From positions 1-20,455 of IMG/VR virus record IMGVR_UViG_3300047667_000671: a stretch of DNA of 20,455 nucleotides; one strand, 5' to 3'. Numbering within the stretch: position 1 is the stretch's first letter; each line of letters starts with the position of its first letter. The position numbers and the translations under genes are program-made. This DNA comes from a virus. Shown here piece by piece: positions 13,501 to 20,455 of the stretch. A model generated the notes under the pieces. The model saw only the letters and a list, made by a program, of their open reading frames with translations. It was not told the DNA's origin and did no database searches.

Positions 13501-15311
13501 TACGAGCCGAGGCTGATCAGATTGAGGCAGAATCTAAGCTGCTAAAATATCAGGCGGATCGGCTACTGAATGAGGACATTATCTCTGCTGGCAAACATCA
13601 AAGCCTACTGCAGGACTTTAATACCATCGCAGGTAACGTGGCTAACGAACTGTCGAACGTATCAGAAGCGGCTGGCAAAGTTAGCGGCGAGCTCGCAGAT
13701 GCGGCGATGGACGATCTGGAAGAAGACGTCGACGCGGTGTTGGAGAATATCAAAGAGGCCTCAACCAGAGAGGAAGCCGCAACTGCCCTCGGACAAGCTG
13801 GAAGAGTGCTTGAGGCTCTTAGAGACCAACAGATTGCCGATGCTCGGGCCGCTGGAATGGACGTTCAACTTTTCGATCTAAGAATGGCTGAGATCAACGA
13901 AGCGTTCGCGGCGGCCAATAAAGAACTCACGGACTCATTCGATGAGACTGTAAAAGATATCGATGAGGAGGCAGTCGATGCAGAGCTTAAGGATCTCGAG
14001 GCACAACTAGATCTCGCTCAAGCAACCTATGACCGAACTATGGATCTGGCAGAAGCAGCTACAGATCTCTCGGAACAAAATAAGCTACTGACTCAAGCCG
14101 CGATAGACGCAAAAGCAGTGGCTGAAGCCACCTTGGCAGTCTTAGGCATCGACCATGCAGACAGCACTCCGGCAGTACGAGACGCCAACGTGGCTATAGC
14201 GGATATCGAAACTGAGGAACGTGAAGACGACATTGAAGAGATAAGAACAAGGGGCCCGCGCAAGCCTAGAGGCTCTGGAGGCTCTGGAGGCTCTTCAGAC
14301 GAAACAGATCCCATCGAAGAGTGGGTTGGAGCAGCTACTGCTCAAATCACCGCCGTCAATCTAGGTGTCGCTGAAGCGATGTTCACTCCAGGTGAAGCCG
14401 TTGATAAGATCACCGGCACTGTAGCTGAGGCCCAGACAAAGATTGAAGGGATCACAGCTCAGATCGAGGCGATGCGTAGCCGCGTCCTCTCTGGTACCTT
14501 GACCGCAGATGAACAGGAACGGCTGAACACCCTCGTCGAACAGCACGGCCGACTGTCAACGTTCGTCCTCAATCAACAGAAAGCGCTCGTCGAGCTCAAG
14601 TATGAAGAAGGCGACATCATGGGTGCCCTGCGGATGCAGGTACAGCAGTTTGCCACTGAGAACCTCGACATGGGCAAGACTCTCATGGACGGTATCGGTG
14701 GTGCGCTTGGATCCTTGACTGGTTCACTCAAGAACTTCTTCAAGTCATGGGCTGACGGAACCAAGTCGGGTAAGGAAGCCTTCAAAGATCTCGCCCTGTC
14801 CGTCGTAAGTTCGATCGCAGATATGATGGCTGAGATGCTGGCCATGTACATCCTTCAGACAGCACTCGGGTTTATTATGGGAACGGGCCCTGCCGCCTCG
14901 AGAGGCCCGAGCTTCGCTCCTCCAATGAGGTCGGCAACCGGTGGGCGTGTAAGAGGCAAGGCCGCCGGCGGGCGTGTTGAGGGGAACCACGCTCGGGATA
15001 CTCAACCACATCTGCTGATGGATGATGAGTTTGTCGTTAGATCCTCAGCTGCTCGAGCGATCGGTTTTGATAATCTCGAGAAGATGAATGCCATGGGCAA
15101 CAACGCTGTATCTCAAGCTCCACATCGTGGCGTGGCGGCCCCCAAGGCAGCTGCAAAAGAAAAGGCCATCACGAATATCTATCTTGTCGATGAGCGGTCC
15201 CAAGCCGGTGGCATTGGACCTGACGACATTATTGCGGTCATCAACGATGATATTGCTCGCGGCGGAACAACCAAGAAGCTGATCAAGTCAGTTTCCTCAG
15301 GAGCTATGTAA
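10596..15311 (+). CDS. Tail tape measure protein
   Basis: At 1571 residues this is by far the largest complete gene. The protein sets tail length and leaves the tube during DNA delivery. Residues 1-230 are charged helix/coiled coil. Residues ~260-445 carry the TP901-type tape measure core (SALGAMANAGIRSGSTLGTG). Two hydrophobic stretches follow at ~565-583 and ~637-669 (LALGPIGLAVLAVGVIVGSF), likely membrane-active on ejection. Residues ~690-1220 are Ala/Glu/Gln-rich helix. A Gly-Ser hinge (GSGGSGGSS) lies at 1226-1234. The end has the typical GGRVRG...LLMDDEFVVRSSAARAIG signature (~1448-1500). AAGGGG with a 7-base spacer precedes the ATG. No lytic or peptidase motif is evident. Scaling from lambda gpH (853 residues, ~135 nm) suggests a tail of very roughly 240 nm. 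Confidence 0.93.
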   Translation: MNTKNTIPLGFDPQLIKDSATFTRNFEKSAADTAKLKQDFKAIQSLLKGISQANIIGAGPGSNSGGMEYIKGRAFADKQRVEQSRLLGSQNMQNLMTEKKALALSRDSLRIFQNQSKLAMARSLHLKTDYEALKKIKSTTQLQIGLEATKVRLGLEVAAGNTKQIQKAQRIVGLYDRRIAQLKQETAEQKKLERLETRRAARLTASQQAEKARSQSRERLFGDGGANLFGIQAGLGANYAIMNGIRSAMAGAGKFTAELDLAMRNLQAITVTTDGNMQGLRETLIGISEQTKFTAVEVANMAVTLGQAGLSTDEIVESSRAITLLATATGTDLTTAVGVATSVIGVFNLQGSEMARVANVMTEAVNGSKLSLDKLALGLQYSGNIAAQSGIRVEELTSALGAMANAGIRSGSTLGTGMRQILIALQKPSAEFQETLARLGITLSDIDVRSQGLYGALANLRDGGFSAGDAIQTMQVRAAAAYNALSNNLEQMVDLETAFRGTTAATQANDTQMKAFSNQLLRLKSVAGSAAAEGLAPLLALSTDLMNGFSNLLQTFSKYPKTLRTVTTSVVALGSAFAVWKLARLTRGLYRLITGLTVTKGATKGLIATQVLQGTVTSALIMRLKVYSRWAKISAASVGILGTAIKLALGPIGLAVLAVGVIVGSFTALRRSTREAATSLDSAQSAFDRSAGGVDTMAQSISSLDDRISELLSRYDRLSNDQQMLDSEIEGIKNQFISMGLDITSVGGTVDDLIETLRALRRELAEEYVAKVNLQGAQLAALQAETNLQRGQQTSAFNASGDTNALRQTNFPATGRARDPSLMPELFEQTGYDPAFASEQTRIIGDENSTSDQVALAVARLTSTLVAFQESVQGVDANLKAAGDTFEDQIVGVVAQGQAIAETAGEQQNQGLAAVRIANDARDAQAETLPAVESVTNGVGDLNVSTISRLQDAGAEAPENDAVARLEAIRAEADQIEAESKLLKYQADRLLNEDIISAGKHQSLLQDFNTIAGNVANELSNVSEAAGKVSGELADAAMDDLEEDVDAVLENIKEASTREEAATALGQAGRVLEALRDQQIADARAAGMDVQLFDLRMAEINEAFAAANKELTDSFDETVKDIDEEAVDAELKDLEAQLDLAQATYDRTMDLAEAATDLSEQNKLLTQAAIDAKAVAEATLAVLGIDHADSTPAVRDANVAIADIETEEREDDIEEIRTRGPRKPRGSGGSGGSSDETDPIEEWVGAATAQITAVNLGVAEAMFTPGEAVDKITGTVAEAQTKIEGITAQIEAMRSRVLSGTLTADEQERLNTLVEQHGRLSTFVLNQQKALVELKYEEGDIMGALRMQVQQFATENLDMGKTLMDGIGGALGSLTGSLKNFFKSWADGTKSGKEAFKDLALSVVSSIADMMAEMLAMYILQTALGFIMGTGPAASRGPSFAPPMRSATGGRVRGKAAGGRVEGNHARDTQPHLLMDDEFVVRSSAARAIGFDNLEKMNAMGNNAVSQAPHRGVAAPKAAAKEKAITNIYLVDERSQAGGIGPDDIIAVINDDIARGGTTKKLIKSVSSGAM
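14271..14297 (+). repeat. 9-bp tandem repeat coding for the tape measure hinge
   Basis: Two exact copies of GGCTCTGGA and a third diverged copy (GGCTCTTCA) encode residues 1226-1234. Because the unit is nine bases, copy-number change would lengthen or shorten the Gly-Ser hinge without breaking the frame. Confidence 0.8.
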
Positions 15312-15694
15312 TGGAGCATTTTCCCGCAACCTTCTTCACCTCAACAACCAAGTATCCTGACAGTGGTGTCCGGATCCAAATGGGGCGGAGCTACCAGTTC
15401 GACGCTCCAGCATCCGCGCCCGACCAAAGGCTTTTCAACTTGAAGCTCCCTGGCCTTGCTTACTTTTGTGACGCAGAGGGAGCTATCGATCTTACCCAAA
15501 GTCCTGAGCGCAACATGGCCGTCCTTGAGGCATTTTATAACCTTCACAAGCGGGCAAAATCCTTCATCTTCACTCACCCTGTCTACGGTGAGACGACAGT
15601 GAAATTTAATCGACCATTTGAAATTCCCCAAGGCATTATTGACGGGGGCGGTGCGCTCGAGAAACTTGAAATTGAACTGATTGAGCTCCCATGA
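15311..15694 (+). CDS. Minor tail (tip) protein, gpM-like
   Basis: The 127-residue protein follows the tape measure as lambda M follows H, and matches gpM in pattern: VRIQMGRSYQFDAPASAPDQ corresponds to lambda 'VRKVRFGDGYSQRAPAGLN'. A helix (ERNMAVLEAFYNLHKRAKSF) comes next, then FIFTHPVYGETTVKF and the last strand EKLEIELIEL. gpM-type proteins (Phage_min_tail family) form part of the tail tip ring that nucleates tube growth. An AGGAG lies 7 bases before the ATG, which overlaps the tape measure stop (TAATG). Its end overlaps the next start (ATGA). Fairly secure. Confidence 0.82.
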   Translation: MEHFPATFFTSTTKYPDSGVRIQMGRSYQFDAPASAPDQRLFNLKLPGLAYFCDAEGAIDLTQSPERNMAVLEAFYNLHKRAKSFIFTHPVYGETTVKFNRPFEIPQGIIDGGGALEKLEIELIELP

Positions 15695-16179
15695 GAGAGA
15701 ATTTCCCACAGAGCATTTCTGATACGGTACACGAGCTTGCTCCGGATGCCATTGCCAAGCTGTATGAGATCAAACTGTCCAATGGTGCGATCATACGACT
15801 GTGTCCGACGGCCGAGGTCACATGGCAAGGAAACCTATACGAAGAAGTCCCCTGTAATCTTGTTGGTCTCGGCCAGTCGAGTGACAGCAAAGTCAACCGA
15901 CCAAAGTTCAGCTTTGTAAACCCTGAAGGGGTGTTCACGGCTCAGGTTTATAATGGCGTGGTCGATAACGCTTTGATAACGCGCATAAGAATTCTAAAGG
16001 CTGATCTCGACGCTGACAACGACTTCGCGATCAGGGAGACGTTCAAAGTCTCAAGGATTATGCAGCTGGGTCAACAGATGGTTACGTTGGAGCTGCGGGA
16101 TGTGATGGACGGGCACCAGTTCAAACTCCCCGCCCGACAGTACCTTCCACCGGAGTTTCCACATGTCAAACTACGATAA
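15691..16179 (+). CDS. Minor tail (tip) protein, gpL-like, lacking the C-terminal cysteine domain
   Basis: The 162-residue protein resembles the N-terminal ~165 residues of lambda gpL: IAKLYEIKLSNGAIIRLCPT, then VTWQGNLYEEVPCNL, then strands and RIMQLGQQMVTLELRD before the loop HQFKLPARQYLPPEF. Lambda gpL is 232 residues and continues into a Cys-rich domain that binds an iron-sulfur cluster. This protein stops at the junction and has only two cysteines (in RLCPT and VPCNL), so it should not carry that cluster. It sits in the tip cassette between gpM-like and peptidase genes, with a 17-base overlap into the next gene. Confidence 0.78.
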   Translation: MRENFPQSISDTVHELAPDAIAKLYEIKLSNGAIIRLCPTAEVTWQGNLYEEVPCNLVGLGQSSDSKVNRPKFSFVNPEGVFTAQVYNGVVDNALITRIRILKADLDADNDFAIRETFKVSRIMQLGQQMVTLELRDVMDGHQFKLPARQYLPPEFPHVKLR

Positions 16180-16663
16180 TCTCCTCGGCCTCCCCTACAG
16201 TCAGGGTAAGCAGGATTGTTATAGTATCGCTCGACGGTATTATGCTCAGGTTTGGGGCCTAAGACTACCCAACTGGGCAAGACCCACAGCGTTCTGGAAC
16301 GACGAGAATTTGAACCTGTACAAGCAGTATAGAACCTCGGGGTTCGTACCGGTGACTGACGATGACTGGCAGATCGGGGACACCCTGTTGATGCCTTTGA
16401 GAACGCAGTTTCACACGCATGCAGCTGTCATTGTTGCGGACAATAAGATCCTGCATCACCTTCCAGGTCAGTTGAGCACTATTGAGTCTTTACGACCCAA
16501 ATGGGCCAACCGAGCAACAGCAGTCATCCGACACCCCGATGTCACGGCCGCCCGAGCGGACCCTGACATGACCGTAAACTTGCACGAGGTTACTAATGCA
16601 CACGTTTTCCGAGATCCAAAATTTCAAAACGCCGTTGCGAGAATTATGGGAGACGGGGAATGA
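16163..16663 (+). CDS. NlpC/P60-family cysteine peptidase, tail tip (gpK C-terminal domain-like)
   Basis: The 166-residue protein has the NlpC/P60 layout: C19 in QGKQDCYSIARRYY is the expected nucleophile at the start of a helix, H86 in THAAVIVADN the catalytic His on a strand, and H98/H99 the third polar site. NlpC/P60 enzymes cleave peptidoglycan peptide bonds. In tail tips they open a local passage in the cell wall during DNA entry. This domain forms the C-terminal half of lambda gpK but is here a separate gene placed before the JAMM gene. Residues beyond ~120 form a charged tail of no known match. CGGAG with a 7-base spacer sets the start, which overlaps the gpL-like gene by 17 bases. Confidence 0.87.
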   Translation: MSNYDNLLGLPYSQGKQDCYSIARRYYAQVWGLRLPNWARPTAFWNDENLNLYKQYRTSGFVPVTDDDWQIGDTLLMPLRTQFHTHAAVIVADNKILHHLPGQLSTIESLRPKWANRATAVIRHPDVTAARADPDMTVNLHEVTNAHVFRDPKFQNAVARIMGDGE

Positions 16664-16982
16664 GCGGTGTGGGATCATCACCGAAGCCGGTGAAATCATT
16701 GAGAAAACCAACATCTCTATGGATCCAGAGCACCAGTTTGAGTTTGCTTTAGAGGACCTCGACGAGGCCTACGCCACTTGGCACACCCACCCAAAAACCG
16801 ATGCCAACTTGTCTATCGCCGACTACTGGTTTTTTAAGTCGTGGCCAAGTAAAAGTCATTTCATTATCACCTTGACTGAGGTAAGGTGCTTCTTAACTGC
16901 ACAAGGGATAGTATACTTTGTCGACGAAGAAGAAGATCATCCTTCATGGCTTCCTAGCGGACCTCTACCCTCACGCGATTGA
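16596..16982 (+). CDS. JAMM/MPN (JAB) metallopeptidase, tail tip (gpK N-terminal domain-like)
   Basis: The 128-residue protein has an exact JAMM motif: H63-x-H65-x7-S73-x2-D76 in WHTHPKTDANLSIAD. The upstream catalytic Glu is likely E23 in NERCGIIT, equivalent to the 'E-C-C-G' strand of lambda gpK. The two His and the Asp would hold zinc. JAMM proteins are isopeptidases/peptidases; in lambda-like tails this domain is the N-terminal half of gpK. Here it is a free-standing gene after NlpC, overlapping it by 68 bases in another frame, with GAGG six bases before the ATG. It overlaps the gpI-like gene by 65 bases, suggesting coupled synthesis. Substrate is unknown; the neighbouring ubiquitin-like protein is a candidate. 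Confidence 0.88.
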   Translation: MHTFSEIQNFKTPLRELWETGNERCGIITEAGEIIEKTNISMDPEHQFEFALEDLDEAYATWHTHPKTDANLSIADYWFFKSWPSKSHFIITLTEVRCFLTAQGIVYFVDEEEDHPSWLPSGPLPSRD

Positions 16983-17667
16983 GGTCGAGGCTGCAACTAT
17001 TTCTGAAGCAATCCGGTCGCTGTCACAAATTCCAGAACTAGCGCCCATCGACGGTCAACCAATTCCCGTCACGATCCGAGATGTGAATTCAGAAATCGCG
17101 TTATTTTCAGTTACGACGATGACTGACATCCACGTTTACCCAAGAACCGGTGGCGCTGGTGGTGACAACGGTCTCGTACAGATCATTATCGGTATCGCCC
17201 TGATCGCTGTGGCTGTCTTCGCACCTGCACTCATTCCAGGATTTATGTCAGTTGCGAGTGTCGCGACGGCGGGTGCTATGATGGTCTTAGGCGGGGTCAT
17301 GCAAATGTTGACCCCTATGCCTGAGGCAGCTGGTGGTTCAACAGACGAGAAGTCAAACTATCTCGGTGCCAATCAGAACACTGTCAAAATCGGCACGAAC
17401 ATCCCGTTGGCCTACGGAAACGTAAAGATGTCGGGACACTATCTGTCCTTCGACGTTGACTCGAAGGATAACGCAGGGATCTCCAGTCTCGTGAACGAGG
17501 ATGGGGTCAGCCTCTTGGAGGGTGTCGAGACTGACGACATTACCTTTGGCGATGTGAGCTACTTTGAATACGACCGTACCCCTGTCCAGAAGGCTGTTGT
17601 CAATCCGATCTACGCCGGTTCAGTAGCATCTCCTGCCAACGTTCCAACCTCGGCATGGATCGCATGA
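16918..17667 (+). CDS. Tail assembly protein, gpI-like, with ubiquitin-like N-terminal domain
   Basis: The 249-residue protein matches lambda gpI. A ubiquitin-like beta-grasp domain (residues ~5-75, KIILHGFLADLYPHAIEVEA ... DIHVYPR) comes first. Then TGGAGGDNG (77-85), two hydrophobic segments (~86-107 and ~110-130) and the C-terminal pattern TVKIGTNIPLAYGNVKMSG follow (lambda: NVLPVLYGEMRVG). gpI acts in tail tip assembly and is not thought to stay in the lambda virion. The start is a TTG with AAGGG 10 bases upstream; a stop at 16909-16911 blocks any earlier start, and the next ATG (codon 68) would remove the domain. It overlaps the JAMM gene by 65 bases and ends in ATGA with the J-like gene. 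Confidence 0.82.
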   Translation: MSTKKKIILHGFLADLYPHAIEVEAATISEAIRSLSQIPELAPIDGQPIPVTIRDVNSEIALFSVTTMTDIHVYPRTGGAGGDNGLVQIIIGIALIAVAVFAPALIPGFMSVASVATAGAMMVLGGVMQMLTPMPEAAGGSTDEKSNYLGANQNTVKIGTNIPLAYGNVKMSGHYLSFDVDSKDNAGISSLVNEDGVSLLEGVETDDITFGDVSYFEYDRTPVQKAVVNPIYAGSVASPANVPTSAWIA

Positions 17668-20455
17668 GTCGTAAGCTATCAGGCGCTGGTGGCGGCGGCG
17701 GCGGCGGCGGAAGCAGCCCAACCCGTACCCCCGACAATTTACTATCCACTGATCTGGTAGAGTTCACCCTTGGTATCACGGAGGGCCCGATCGCCGGCCT
17801 CCAAGACGGGCCGAAGAGTTTTTATCTTGATGACACCGCTCTGGTTTCTGCGGACGGTCGGACTAATTTTTCCCCCTTTCAGCTGCATCTTTACCACGGT
17901 GATCCTATAGCAACACCGGTTGGAAACGTCCTCGGAGGCATCAGCTCAAACACTGTTGTTGGTCAGCGCCTAGAGGATCAAGTTCCTGTCACACGGACGA
18001 CCAGTTCTACTCTGAGAAATCAGATTGATAGCCTTGAGGTTCGCTTGAACTTCAACCAGCTCCTTAAAACCAATGAGAATGGTGACCAGCTCGAACATGA
18101 GATGGTTTTTGCCATCGAGTATCGTGCTGTAGGGTCTGCGACGTTCGAGAAGTTCTACGGCTCGAACATCAAGCTAACTGGCAAAACCACTTCAGGCTAC
18201 GCTCGAGACTTCACCATAAAGGTTCCTCGGGTGGGGACTGACTGGGAAATCAAGGTTACAAAATTCAACCCTGAGGCTCAAGAGTTTTTAACGAATGAGA
18301 TGACTTGGGAAAGCTTCCAGATGGTCACCGCTGGGAACAACTCCTATGACAACCTTGCGGTTGTTCGAGGGATTGGCGAAGCTGGAGACCAGTTCCCCAA
18401 TATCCCACAGTTTTCAGGGGTCTACGCTGCCAAGCTGGTACTGGTCCCCTCTAACTATAACCCGCTCACCCGATATTATAATGGTGTCTGGGACGGGACG
18501 TTCATCCTCGCCCACACAGACAACCCTGCTTGGATCGTCTACGACCTCTGTATCAACGACGTCTACGGCTTCCGTCGCTATTATCCGAACCTAAAGATCG
18601 ACCGGTTCTCTACTTATGAGTGGGGTAAGTGGTGTGATGAATTTGTTCCTCGTCCTGGTGGCGGCTACCAACCTCGTTGGACCTACAACGACAGCATAAC
18701 CGCTTCTCGGAATGCGATGGAGCTGCTGTATTACATCTGCGGTGCCACCGGTGCCGTCCCTATTTCAGACATGAATGGAACGGTCTCCTTCAAGATCGAT
18801 AAACCAGAGTCAGCGATCCAGATCTTTGGCCCTGAGAGTGTGACGACTGAGGGCTTCAACTATCAGTTCACGGCGGTCGAACAGCGTCCAAACGACATTA
18901 CCGTCAAGTTTGTAAATCCTAACCTTGATTGGAACGAGGACGTTCGTCGGGTTCACAACGATGACTGGATCAACAAAAACGGTCGGATCACTGAAGATCT
19001 TATCGCCATTGGTTGTAACAACGTTTACGAGGCTCAGCGTCGAGCGTTCCGTCGTCTAGTACAGGCCAATACCGAAACAGTCACTGTAAGCTTCTCAACG
19101 GCCCGCGCTGGTATCAAACTCGAGGCCTTCGATGTAGTCGGACTCGTTGATCCTGAGATGAACTGGGGTCTATCTGGCCGCATCAAGAGCGTCGAAGCGA
19201 GCACAATCTACTTACGGGATGCTCTCTTTGTACCGGTCAACGAACCTCTTGAACTTACTGTACAGACCAACGACGGGCCAATTGGTTTAATCGTTGAAGC
19301 CAGCCAGCCGAATGCAACTGAGCTGACAATCACCAATGGTTCGATGCCGGCTGGGCTACCAGAGTTTGCTCAATTTGCATTGACCACTGAAGCTCTAGGT
19401 CTCGTAAAGCCTTTCCGAATTCTTTCTGTTGAAGAGAGCACCTCCAATCCTGAACTGGTCACGGTCAGTGCCTTAGAGGTCAACGTCAACAAGTACGGTG
19501 ACATCGACAATATGGAGTTGTCCGACAGTGTCGACTTCGAAACCAAGTACGGTAAATTCCCCCCTACCCCAGAGATTACCAGCGTCGTCAGCGGCCGAGC
19601 TTATTCGTTGTTGCTCCCCGATGGGACACGCGAATACAGAATGTTTGTGGTCATCGACCCTGGCCTTTATCATGAAACTCGTGAGTTTACCTACCGAGTA
19701 AAGGATGTCGTAAACGGAGACGTTCTTGAACTCACTGGCCCGTCCGCTCAAAAGTTCTTTGGCGGGCTGACGCCTGAGAGATTGTATCAGATCACTGTTC
19801 AGGCAAAGTCTTTGTCGGGCCTCTCTGCTGTCAGTGACCCTGTTTTCCATACGCTTGAGGGTAAGGGGAATGATGTCCCAGCCCTCACCCAGTGGGAGGG
19901 TCGCTCACTCATCGGGGGGGTAGAACTCTCAGGACCCGCACCGACCCTCTTGGACTTCAAAGAATTCGAGGTGTTCGCTTACGATACCGAAGACCGGCTA
20001 CTCAACATTGGTCCGATCATAAAGAGCCCGAGTACGGTCATTGCCTTCGACACAACTCATTTTATGCCAGAACCAAACTCTTACCGTGTGAGAGCTGTAG
20101 ATCGGGAGGGTAACTATGGGGAGTTCTCACAGTATATCTTCGTCAGGGCACGTAAGATTGGGGAAATCGATCTAAGCGATGCTTTCTGGGAAGAGATGGG
20201 CGTAAGAACTCAGGCAGACTTTGATGAATACAACGCTAAGTACGATTTTGTCTTCGACCAGCTCGCTGAGCTAAACATCTCAGCTCAAGTCAACCAAACG
20301 CTTGAGGATGCCCGCGTCGAAGGTGTGGTCGACGAACAGAAAATTACTCTGACTGCAGCAATTGGCAATGTTAGTTCTAACCTAGCCATGAACTACTACA
20401 CAGCGGTCACAGTCGATCAGGCTATCGCTGCTTCTGAACTTACGCTCAACAGTAC
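17664..20455 (+). CDS. Tail tip / host specificity protein, gpJ-like (partial, runs off the window)
   Basis: The frame is open from the ATG overlapping the previous stop to the window end (930 codons, no stop), so the C-terminus is missing. Strong gpJ matches: VEFTLGITEGPIAGLQDGPK (lambda 'ISEGPIEGPVDGLKS'), TTSGYARDFTIKVPR, and PSNYNPLTRYYNGVWDGTF at residues ~262-280, then NPAW..D.C....YG. Two fibronectin III-like regions follow from ~640. gpJ forms the tip below the tube and its far C-terminus binds the receptor, so host range cannot be read here. The N-terminus has eight consecutive Gly (residues 9-16). A helical segment (EEMGVRTQADFDEYNAKYDF) near residue ~840 begins the stalk-like part. 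Lambda J is 1132 residues. Confidence 0.92.
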   Translation, partial: MSRKLSGAGGGGGGGGSSPTRTPDNLLSTDLVEFTLGITEGPIAGLQDGPKSFYLDDTALVSADGRTNFSPFQLHLYHGDPIATPVGNVLGGISSNTVVGQRLEDQVPVTRTTSSTLRNQIDSLEVRLNFNQLLKTNENGDQLEHEMVFAIEYRAVGSATFEKFYGSNIKLTGKTTSGYARDFTIKVPRVGTDWEIKVTKFNPEAQEFLTNEMTWESFQMVTAGNNSYDNLAVVRGIGEAGDQFPNIPQFSGVYAAKLVLVPSNYNPLTRYYNGVWDGTFILAHTDNPAWIVYDLCINDVYGFRRYYPNLKIDRFSTYEWGKWCDEFVPRPGGGYQPRWTYNDSITASRNAMELLYYICGATGAVPISDMNGTVSFKIDKPESAIQIFGPESVTTEGFNYQFTAVEQRPNDITVKFVNPNLDWNEDVRRVHNDDWINKNGRITEDLIAIGCNNVYEAQRRAFRRLVQANTETVTVSFSTARAGIKLEAFDVVGLVDPEMNWGLSGRIKSVEASTIYLRDALFVPVNEPLELTVQTNDGPIGLIVEASQPNATELTITNGSMPAGLPEFAQFALTTEALGLVKPFRILSVEESTSNPELVTVSALEVNVNKYGDIDNMELSDSVDFETKYGKFPPTPEITSVVSGRAYSLLLPDGTREYRMFVVIDPGLYHETREFTYRVKDVVNGDVLELTGPSAQKFFGGLTPERLYQITVQAKSLSGLSAVSDPVFHTLEGKGNDVPALTQWEGRSLIGGVELSGPAPTLLDFKEFEVFAYDTEDRLLNIGPIIKSPSTVIAFDTTHFMPEPNSYRVRAVDREGNYGEFSQYIFVRARKIGEIDLSDAFWEEMGVRTQADFDEYNAKYDFVFDQLAELNISAQVNQTLEDARVEGVVDEQKITLTAAIGNVSSNLAMNYYTAVTVDQAIAASELTLNS
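17688..17711 (+). repeat. GGC microsatellite coding for poly-glycine in the J-like protein
   Basis: Six GGC triplets (17691-17708) flanked by GGT and GGA give eight Gly in a row just after the start of the tip gene. Slippage would change only the number of Gly. Gly/Ser-rich starts are usual in gpJ-type proteins, but this one is very uniform. Confidence 0.85.

Noticed and set aside
15538-15545. Third copy of ATAACCTT
   Set aside because: It is a single copy inside the gpM-like coding region without the 10-bp partner; expected by chance.
1-20455. CRISPR arrays, tRNA or rRNA genes, insertion sequences, attachment sites
   Set aside because: No regularly spaced repeats, cloverleaf-like sequences, transposase motifs or integrase-linked duplications were seen.

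Overview
This window is one continuous late (virion morphogenesis) module of a tailed double-stranded DNA phage or prophage. It has the lambda-like, long-non-contractile-tail (siphovirus) layout. Every gene but one is on the + strand, tightly packed with ATGA/TAATG junctions or outright overlaps. No integrase, lysis, replication, tRNA, rRNA, CRISPR or clearly bacterial gene is visible, so free phage and prophage cannot be told apart. Strong Shine-Dalgarno sites and gpA/gpM/gpL/gpK/gpI/gpJ-type proteins point to a phage of a Gram-negative bacterium. Base composition looks close to 50% GC by eye. The host genus cannot be named.

Head region (1-8849): gpA-type terminase large subunit, portal, serine prohead protease with a C-terminal scaffold-like tail (and a probable nested scaffold start), decoration protein, HK97-fold major capsid protein, a strong terminator, a small acidic protein at the lambda FI position, a connector with an extra N-terminal beta domain, a head-closure protein, a gpZ/HK97 gp10-like tail completion protein and a gpU-like tail terminator. 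No gpW-like gene lies between terminase and portal.

Interruption (8824-9128): the only minus-strand gene, a 62-residue Arc/Mnt-type ribbon-helix-helix protein, sits between the tail terminator and tail tube genes. Its upstream intergenic region holds two 8-bp direct repeats spaced by 10 bp, nested inside an 8-bp perfect inverted repeat, and a good minus-strand -10 element. This looks like a small self-regulated accessory (moron-like) unit and is the least expected content of the window.

Tail region (9129-20455): tail tube, a second strong terminator, a G/GT chaperone pair joined by a -1 frameshift at seven T's, a 1571-residue tape measure, and the tip cassette in the order M, L, NlpC/P60 peptidase, JAMM peptidase, I, J. 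The peptidase domains that lambda fuses in gpK (JAMM then NlpC) are here two overlapping genes in the opposite order. The JAMM gene overlaps a gpI-like gene whose ubiquitin-like domain ends in Gly-Gly before a membrane segment. The J-like tip gene runs off the right edge.

Function as a whole: terminase packages DNA through the portal into a shell built from capsid, scaffold/protease and decoration proteins. The connector, stopper, completion and terminator proteins join head to tail. The GT chaperones load the tape measure, around which the tube polymerises from a tip made by M, L, NlpC, JAMM, I and J. All functions are inferred from sequence, motif and gene order.
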